Shown here: positions 56,799 to 64,000 of the stretch, one piece after another
How positions within the stretch are numbered: the first letter of the stretch is position 1
Layout of the letters: each line of letters begins with the position of its first letter
Position numbers and translations under genes: made by a program
The notes under the pieces: model-generated
The model's input: only the letters and a program-made list of their open reading frames with translations
The model's database searches: none
What the model was told of the DNA's origin: nothing
Source: Tetraselmis striata
Taxonomy: Eukaryota; Chlorophyta; Chlorodendrophyceae; Chlorodendrales; Chlorodendraceae
Length of the DNA: 64,000 bases
NCBI GenBank assembly: GCA_006384855.1
Contig: VCJN01003596.1
Coordinates: 124,001 to 188,000 of the forward strand
Direction: 5' to 3'

Positions 56799-58318
56799 AC
56801 ACCCCTCCACATAAGTCCGGGTTTTGCATTTTCGATCGCAAAGCGCATGCATGGGCGAGGATAACGCCGGCTGCATGTGCATACATGCTAACTACAGTAG
56901 GAATAGTTCGGGCGAACGCCTATCGCGCGCTTTATACCCACCCGCGCGACAACACGACCATTTGTGGGCGCCCTTAAAAAAACGCGAAATCAGTGCATGA
57001 TGCGTTGGCGCCGGAAAATTGTGGGTTGCGCCAACCGTCCAAACCTATGGAAAAAGCGGCACTCGTCGCACCAAACTCGGTGAATACGCCCCTCGGCACA
57101 AGTTGCACACACCGTGCGTGTAGGCCACTGAAAGCATGTCGCTATAGGCACGACGCGACACCCCAACGACAAGTTGGCCACTGTGGGGAGCAATTTTGGG
57201 GTGAAAATGCTGCTGTTTCTGTGGCGAACGCACGTAGGAGAGGCGCTCGATGGGACCCTTGGCGTAGGGCGATGCTCTACTATGGGGGCGCGTGGTGGAA
57301 TGCCAGCTGCACCGTTTCGTGGGCGGGGTGGTGCGGTAGGGGCGTGGAATTTAATTAATATGAAATTCCTTGAAAAATGCTGTGGAAAATGGCATTTTGG
57401 CTGGTAGATGTGTGTATCGCTAGGAGGCGGCACATGCCCAGCGTTGGTGGTCCGTGGTCATCCACACACATAACGCTCTCGCACAGCCGAGTATGGGGCT
57501 TAGACACGCACTTGGCGCAAAGCCACGCGCCCGACATGGGTGGGCACATGAGGCAGTGAGGGGCAACTTGGATGATCATCTTTGGGGAATTTTTCCGGGG
57601 CCCCAAAAAATCGAATTTATGATTTTGAAAGTTGTTTTCGACGCAGATTTAAACGAGCAATTGCGTGGTATTTTTAAAACAATTTTCTGAGCAAACCCTG
57701 AGAAGTTATAGCGTTTTAAAGCCAAGGTGGTGTTGCTGAGCGTGCCCGACACTGATGCCATGCCAGTACCGCAACGCGACATGTACTAGCCGCCGCCCAC
57801 ACGGCTGCACCCCAACCAAATGCACCCGAGCCCCTCGCCAATGTGTTTCCTCACGCGTTCATGGCCATCCCGCCGTTTGGTTGCCTATGCACGCGCGTCG
57901 GCGTGTGCGTGATACCGACCCTGGTTTTTGTGCAGTTGCAGGCGACGCCCATCCACGCACCAAGTGCAGCGTGACACCCTAGTCAAAGGTCTTTAAGCTT
58001 CGATTTGAGCCACTCGTCACGCAGATTTTATAAAACCCTCTGAGATTCCAGGGTTTCAACTCATGTACCCTACGTTCAGGTACCCTAGACCTCTGAAGTC
58101 TTGAGACTGCCAAAAAGGGACCCCAAACTTATGTGCAGGGGTGTGCTAGCCATATGTCATTCGGCCATATACGGCCGACGCGGCATGTTTGAATCACCCC
58201 AATGTTCCTACTGGCTGCATATGCCTATGACGCATCCACATGCGAGCCACGGGCTCGAAAGGGCTCACTGTCCTAAGACGCCTTATTGCGACCTCGTCGA
58301 GCGCGCTTGGTGCGGCGC
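56799..58318 (+). repeat. Satellite unit 4, short (1520 bp)
   Basis: One 179-bp segment. A at 57349 (offset 550), as in units 5, 7 and 8. Confidence 0.95.
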
Positions 58319-60017
58319 ACACCCCTCCACATAAGTCCGGGTTTTGCATTTTCGATCGCAAAGCGCATGCATGGGCGAGGATAACGCCGGCTGCATGTGC
58401 ATACATGCTAACTACAGTAGGAATAGTTCGGGCGAACGCCTATCGCGCGCTTTATACCCACCCGCGCGACAACACGACCATTTGTGGGCGCCCTTAAAAA
58501 AACGCGAAATCAGTGCATGATGCGTTGGCGCCGGAAAATTGTGGGTTGCGCCAACCGTCCAAACCTATGGAAAAAGCGGCACTCGTCGCACCAAACTCGG
58601 TGAATACGCCCCTCGGCACAAGTTGCACACACCGTGCGTGTAGGCCACTGAAAGCATGTCGCTATAGGCACGACGCGACACCCCAACGACAAGTTGGCCA
58701 CTGTGGGGAGCAATTTTGGGGTGAAAATGCTGCTGTTTCTGTGGCGAACGCACGTAGGAGAGGCGCTCGATGGGACCCTTGGCGTAGGGCGATGCTCTAC
58801 TATGGGGGCGCGTGGTGGAATGCCAGCTGCACCGTTTCGTGGGCGGGGTGGTGCGGTAGGGGCGTGGAATTTAATTAATATGAAATTCCTTGAAAAATGC
58901 TGTGGAAAATGGCATTTTGGCTGGTAGATGTGTGTATCGCTAGGAGGCGGCACATGCCCAGCGTTGGTGGTCCGTGGTCATCCACACACATAACGCTCTC
59001 GCACAGCCGAGTATGGGGCTTAGACACGCACTTGGCGCAAAGCCACGCGCCCGACATGGGTGGGCACATGAGGCAGTGAGGGGCAACTTGGATGATCATC
59101 TTTGGGGAATTTTTCCGGGGCCCCAAAAAATCGAATTTATGATTTTGAAAGTTGTTTTCGACGCAGATTTAAACGAGCAATTGCGTGGTATTTTTAAAAC
59201 AATTTTCTGAGCAAACCCTGAGAAGTTATAGCGTTTTAAAGCCAAGGTGGTGTTGCTGAGCGTGCCCGACACTGATGCCATGCCAGTACCGCAACGCGAC
59301 ATGTACTAGCCGCCGCCCACACGGCTGCACCCCAACCAAATGCACCCGAGCCCCTCGCCAATGTGTTTCCTCACGCGTTCATGGCCATCCCGCCGTTTGG
59401 TTGCCTATGCACGCGCGTCGGCGTGTGCGTGATACCGACCCTGGTTTTTGTGCAGTTGCAGGCGACGCCCATCCACGCACCAAGTGCAGCGTGACACCCT
59501 AGTCAAAGGTCTTTAAGCTTCGATTTGAGCCACTCGTCACGCAGATTTTATAAAACCCTCTGAGATTCCAGGGTTTCAACTCATGTACCCTACGTTCAGG
59601 TACCCTAGACCTCTGAAGTCTTGAGACTGCCAAAAAGGGACCCCAAACTTATGTGCAGGGGTGTGCTAGCCATATGTCATTCGGCCATATACGGCCGACG
59701 CGGCATGTTTGAATCACCCCAATGTTCCTACTGGCTGCATATGCCTATGACGCATCCACATGCGAGCCACGGGCTCGAAAGGGCTCACTGTCCTAAGACG
59801 CCTTATTGCGACCTCGTCGAGCGCGCTTGGTGCGGCGCACAGTGCTAGCCATATGTCATTCGGCCATATACGGCCGACGCGGCATGTTTGAATCACCCCA
59901 TTGTTCCTACTGGCTGCATATGCCTATGACGCATCCACATGCGAGCCACGGGCTCGAAAGGGCTCACTGTCCTAAGACGCCTTATTGCGACCTCGTCGAG
60001 CGCGCTTGGTGCGGCGC
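58319..60017 (+). repeat. Satellite unit 5, long (1699 bp)
   Basis: Two 179-bp segments, but A at 58869 (offset 550), unlike the other long units. It looks like a recombinant between a unit-4-like left part and a unit-2-like right part. Confidence 0.95.
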
Positions 60018-61537
60018 ACACCCCTCCACATAAGTCCGGGTTTTGCATTTTCGATCGCAAAGCGCATGCATGGGCGAGGATAACGCCGGCTGCATGTGCA
60101 TACATGCTAACTACAGTAGGAATAGTTCGGGCGAACGCCTATCGCGCGCTTTATACCCACCCGCGCGACAACACGACCATTTGTGGGCGCCCTTAAAAAA
60201 ACGCGAAATCAGTGCATGATGCGTTGGCGCCGGAAAATTGTGGGTTGCGCCAACCGTCCAAACCTATGGAAAAAGCGGCACTCGTCGCACCAAACTCGGT
60301 GAATACGCCCCTCGGCACAAGTTGCACACACCGTGCGTGTAGGCCACTGAAAGCATGTCGCTATAGGCACGACGCGACACCCCAACGACAAGTTGGCCAC
60401 TGTGGGGAGCAATTTTGGGGTGAAAATGCTGCTGTTTCTGTGGCGAACGCACGTAGGAGAGGCGCTCGATGGGACCCTTGGCGTAGGGCGATGCTCTACT
60501 ATGGGGGCGCGTGGTGGAATGCCAGCTGCACCGTTTCGTGGGCGGGGTGGTGCGGTAGGGGCGTGGACTTTAATTAATATGAAATTCCTTGAAAAATGCT
60601 GTGGAAAATGGCATTTTGGCTGGTAGATGTGTGTATCGCTAGGAGGCGGCACATGCCCAGCGTTGGTGGTCCGTGGTCATCCACACACATAACGCTCTCG
60701 CACAGCCGAGTATGGGGCTTAGACACGCACTTGGCGCAAAGCCACGCGCCCGACATGGGTGGGCACATGAGGTAGTGAGGGGCAACTTGGATGATCATCT
60801 TTGGGGAATTTTTCCGGGGCCCCAAAAAATCGAATTTATGATTTTGAAAGTTGTTTTCGACGCAGATTTAAACGAGCAATTGCGTGGTATTTTTAAAACA
60901 ATTTTCTGAGCAAACCCTGAGAAGTTATAGCGTTTTAAAGCCAAGGTGGTGTTGCTGAGCGTGCCCGACACTGATGCCATGCCAGTACCGCAACGCGACA
61001 TGTACTAGCCGCCGCCCACACGGCTGCACCCCAACCAAATGCACCCGAGCCCCTCGCCAATGTGTTTCCTCACGCGTTCATGGCCATCCCGCCGTTTGGT
61101 TGCCTATGCACGCGCGTCGGCGTGTGCGTGATACCGACCCTGGTTTTTGTGCAGTTGCAGGCGACGCCCATCCACGCACCAAGTGCAGCGTGACACCCTA
61201 GTCAAAGGTCTTTAAGCTTCGATTTGAGCCACTCGTCACGCAGATTTTATAAAACCCTCTGAGATTCCAGGGTTTCAACTCATGTACCCTACGTTCAGGT
61301 ACCCTAGACCTCTGAAGTCTTGAGACTGCCAAAAAGGGACCCCAAACTTATGTGCAGGGGTGTGCTAGCCATATGTCATTCGGCCATATACGGCCGACGC
61401 GGCATGTTTGAATCACCCCAATGTTCCTACTGGCTGCATATGCCTATGACGCATCCACATGCGAGCCACGGGCTCGAAAGGGCTCACTGTCCTAAGACGC
61501 CTTATTGCGACCTCGTCGAGCGCGCTTGGTGCGGCGC
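60018..61537 (+). repeat. Satellite unit 6, short (1520 bp)
   Basis: One 179-bp segment. C at 60568 and T at 60773, the same variant pair as unit 3. Confidence 0.95.
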
Positions 61538-63057
61538 ACACCCCTCCACATAAGTCCGGGTTTTGCATTTTCGATCGCAAAGCGCATGCATGGGCGAGGA
61601 TAACGCCGGCTGCATGTGCATACATGCTAACTACAGTAGGAATAGTTCGGGCGAACGCCTATCGCGCGCTTTATACCCACCCGCGCGACAACACGACCAT
61701 TTGTGGGCGCCCTTAAAAAAACGCGAAATCAGTGCATGATGCGTTGGCGCCGGAAAATTGTGGGTTGCGCCAACCGTCCAAACCTATGGAAAAAGCGGCA
61801 CTCGTCGCACCAAACTCGGTGAATACGCCCCTCGGCACAAGTTGCACACACCGTGCGTGTAGGCCACTGAAAGCATGTCGCTATAGGCACGACGCGACAC
61901 CCCAACGACAAGTTGGCCACTGTGGGGAGCAATTTTGGGGTGAAAATGCTGCTGTTTCTGTGGCGAACGCACGTAGGAGAGGCGCTCGATGGGACCCTTG
62001 GCGTAGGGCGATGCTCTACTATGGGGGCGCGTGGTGGAATGCCAGCTGCACCGTTTCGTGGGCGGGGTGGTGCGGTAGGGGCGTGGAATTTAATTAATAT
62101 GAAATTCCTTGAAAAATGCTGTGGAAAATGGCATTTTGGCTGGTAGATGTGTGTATCGCTAGGAGGCGGCACATGCCCAGCGTTGGTGGTCCGTGGTCAT
62201 CCACACACATAACGCTCTCGCACAGCCGAGTATGGGGCTTAGACACGCACTTGGCGCAAAGCCACGCGCCCGACATGGGTGGGCACATGAGGCAGTGAGG
62301 GGCAACTTGGATGATCATCTTTGGGGAATTTTTCCGGGGCCCCAAAAAATCGAATTTATGATTTTGAAAGTTGTTTTCGACGCAGATTTAAACGAGCAAT
62401 TGCGTGGTATTTTTAAAACAATTTTCTGAGCAAACCCTGAGAAGTTATAGCGTTTTAAAGTCAAGGTGGTGTTGCTGAGCGTGCCCGACACTGATGCCAT
62501 GCCAGTACCGCAACGCGACATGTACTAGCCGCCGCCCACACGGCTGCACCCCAACCAAATGCACCCGAGCCCCTCGCCAATGTGTTTCCTCACGCGTTCA
62601 TGGCCATCCCGCCGTTTGGTTGCCTATGCACGCGCGTCGGCGTGTGCGTGATACCGACCCTGGTTTTTGTGCAGTTGCAGGCGACGCCCATCCACGCACC
62701 AAGTGCAGCGTGACACCCTAGTCAAAGGTCTTTAAGCTTCGATTTGAGCCACTCGTCACGCAGATTTTATAAAACCCTCTGAGATTCCAGGGTTTCAACT
62801 CATGTACCCTACGTTCAGGTACCCTAGACCTCTGAAGTCTTGAGACTGCCAAAAAGGGACCCCAAACTTATGTGCAGGGGTGTGCTAGCCATATGTCATT
62901 CGGCCATATACGGCCGACGCGGCATGTTTGAATCACCCCAATGTTCCTACTGGCTGCATATGCCTATGACGCATCCACATGCGAGCCACGGGCTCGAAAG
63001 GGCTCACTGTCCTAAGACGCCTTATTGCGACCTCGTCGAGCGCGCTTGGTGCGGCGC
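61538..63057 (+). repeat. Satellite unit 7, short (1520 bp)
   Basis: One 179-bp segment. A at 62088, plus T at 62461 (offset 923) shared only with unit 8. Confidence 0.95.
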
Positions 63058-64000
63058 ACACCCCTCCACATAAGTCCGGGTTTTGCATTTTCGATCGCAA
63101 AGCGCATGCATGGGCGAGGATAACGCCGGCTGCATGTGCATACATGCTAATTACAGTAGGAATAGTTCGGGCGAACGCCTATCGCGCGCTTTATACCCAC
63201 CCGCGCGACAACACGACCATTTGTGGGCGCCCTTAAAAAAACGCGAAATCAGTGCATGATGCGTTGGCGCCGGAAAATTGTGGGTTGCGCCAACCGTCCA
63301 AACCTATGGAAAAAGCGGCACTCGTCGCACCAAACTCGGTGAATACGCCCCTCGGCACAAGTTGCACACACCGTGCGTGTAGGCCACTGAAAGCATGTCG
63401 CTATAGGCACGACGCGACACCCCAACGACAAGTTGGCCACTGTGGGGAGCAATTTTGGGGTGAAAATGCTGCTGTTTCTGTGGCGAACGCACGTAGGAGA
63501 GGCGCTCGATGGGACCCTTGGCGTAGGGCGATGCTCTACTATGGGGGCGCGTGGTGGAATGCCAGCTGCACCGTTTCGTGGGCGGGGTGGTGCGGTAGGG
63601 GCGTGGAATTTAATTAATATGAAATTCCTTGAAAAATGCTGTGGAAAATGGCATTTTGGCTGGTAGATGTGTGTATCGCTAGGAGGCGGCACATGCCCAG
63701 CGTTGGTGGTCCGTGGTCATCCACACACATAACGCTCTCGCACAGCCGAGTATGGGGCTTAGACACGCACTTGGCGCAAAGCCACGCGCCCGACATGGGT
63801 GGGCACATGAGGCAGTGAGGGGCAACTTGGATGATCATCTTTGGGGAATTTTTCCGGGGCCCCAAAAAATCGAATTTATGATTTTGAAAGTTGTTTTCGA
63901 CGCAGATTTAAACGAGCAATTGCGTGGTATTTTTAAAACAATTTTCTGAGCAAACCCTGAGAAGTTATAGCGTTTTAAAGTCAAGGTGGTGTTGCTGAGC
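63058..64000 (+). repeat. Satellite unit 8, cut by the window edge
   Basis: 943 bp visible. A at 63608, T at 63981 as in unit 7, and a private T at 63151. Confidence 0.95.

Larger units (their letters stand above)
51881..64000. repeat. Satellite array, head-to-tail units of 1520 or 1699 bp
   Basis: Seven complete units and one cut by the window edge, all in the same orientation, each starting ACACCCCTCCACATAAGTCC. Units differ from each other at only a few single bases besides the 179-bp length difference, so the array is highly homogenised. All reading frames (for example a 147-codon minus frame and a 121-codon plus frame per unit) overlap each other and show no protein motif. Each unit holds a short hairpin (GTTGGCGC/GCGCCAAC) and a GATGATCATC palindrome. 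Satellites of this kind occur at centromeres, subtelomeres or heterochromatic knobs; the location here is unknown. Confidence 0.97.

Noticed and set aside
51881-64000. Repeated 147-, 121- and 85-codon reading frames in every satellite unit as a gene family
   Set aside because: They overlap on both strands, have no recognisable domain, and are identical only because the units are identical.
51881-64000. CRISPR-like array
   Set aside because: Units are kilobases long without spacers, and the genome is eukaryotic.

Overview
The window is GC-rich nuclear DNA from a eukaryote, most likely an alga of the green lineage or a similar protist. Signs of this are GT-AG introns of about 0.4 kb, long poly-G/poly-C runs, Ty3/gypsy, Ty1/copia and DIRS-type retroelements of algal type, tyrosine-recombinase elements and a homogenised satellite. 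No prokaryotic operon, CRISPR array or rRNA gene is visible. Only two reading frames look like intact genes: a three-exon six-helix membrane protein (16173-18610) and a C2HC-finger Q/P-rich protein (39716-41026). Nearly everything else is transposon or decaying gene.

Layout. 1-7240: a tyrosinase-like gene is cut by a 6.46-kb inverted-repeat transposon (90-6544) with a perfect 5-bp target duplication. The transposon carries an XPG/FEN1-like nuclease remnant. Its own arms hold three later insertions: a 1.06-kb MITE, a 321-bp miniature LTR element and a 71-bp insert. 8.6-9.7 kb: fragment with a MYND finger and a retroelement-associated domain. 10-15.7 kb: two related tyrosine-recombinase elements in the same orientation, the second bracketed by ~190-bp direct repeats. 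16-18.6 kb: the membrane-protein gene. 19.3-25.4 kb: Ty3/gypsy element. 25.4-32.3 kb (minus): multi-exon remnants of a coiled-coil/ParB-like/methyltransferase-like gene and of a second unknown gene, with an unrelated plus-strand reading frame inside. 33.7-39.2 kb: nested DNA transposons with an ISL2EU-like transposase, a second XPG-like nuclease and a PIF/Harbinger transposase, within several inverted repeats. 39.7-41 kb: zinc-finger gene. 42-45.7 kb: possible zinc-ribbon fragment and a copia remnant. 45.9-48.3 kb: possible CACTA/KDZ-type remnant. 48.9-51.2 kb: DIRS-type RT/RNase H remnant.

51881-64000 is a tandem satellite running off the window. It has seven full units (1699, 1699, 1520, 1520, 1699, 1520, 1520 bp) and one partial. 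The two lengths differ by one extra copy of a 179-bp segment, and diagnostic variants reveal a 4739-bp three-unit duplication.

The most useful observations are the dated nest of insertions in the tyrosinase gene, the two XPG-nuclease transposons, recombinase elements with terminal direct repeats but no reverse transcriptase, several host-like frames whose in-frame stops are all TAA/TAG and often sit where Gln would fit, and the higher-order structure of the satellite. All assignments come from reading translations by eye; no database search was run.
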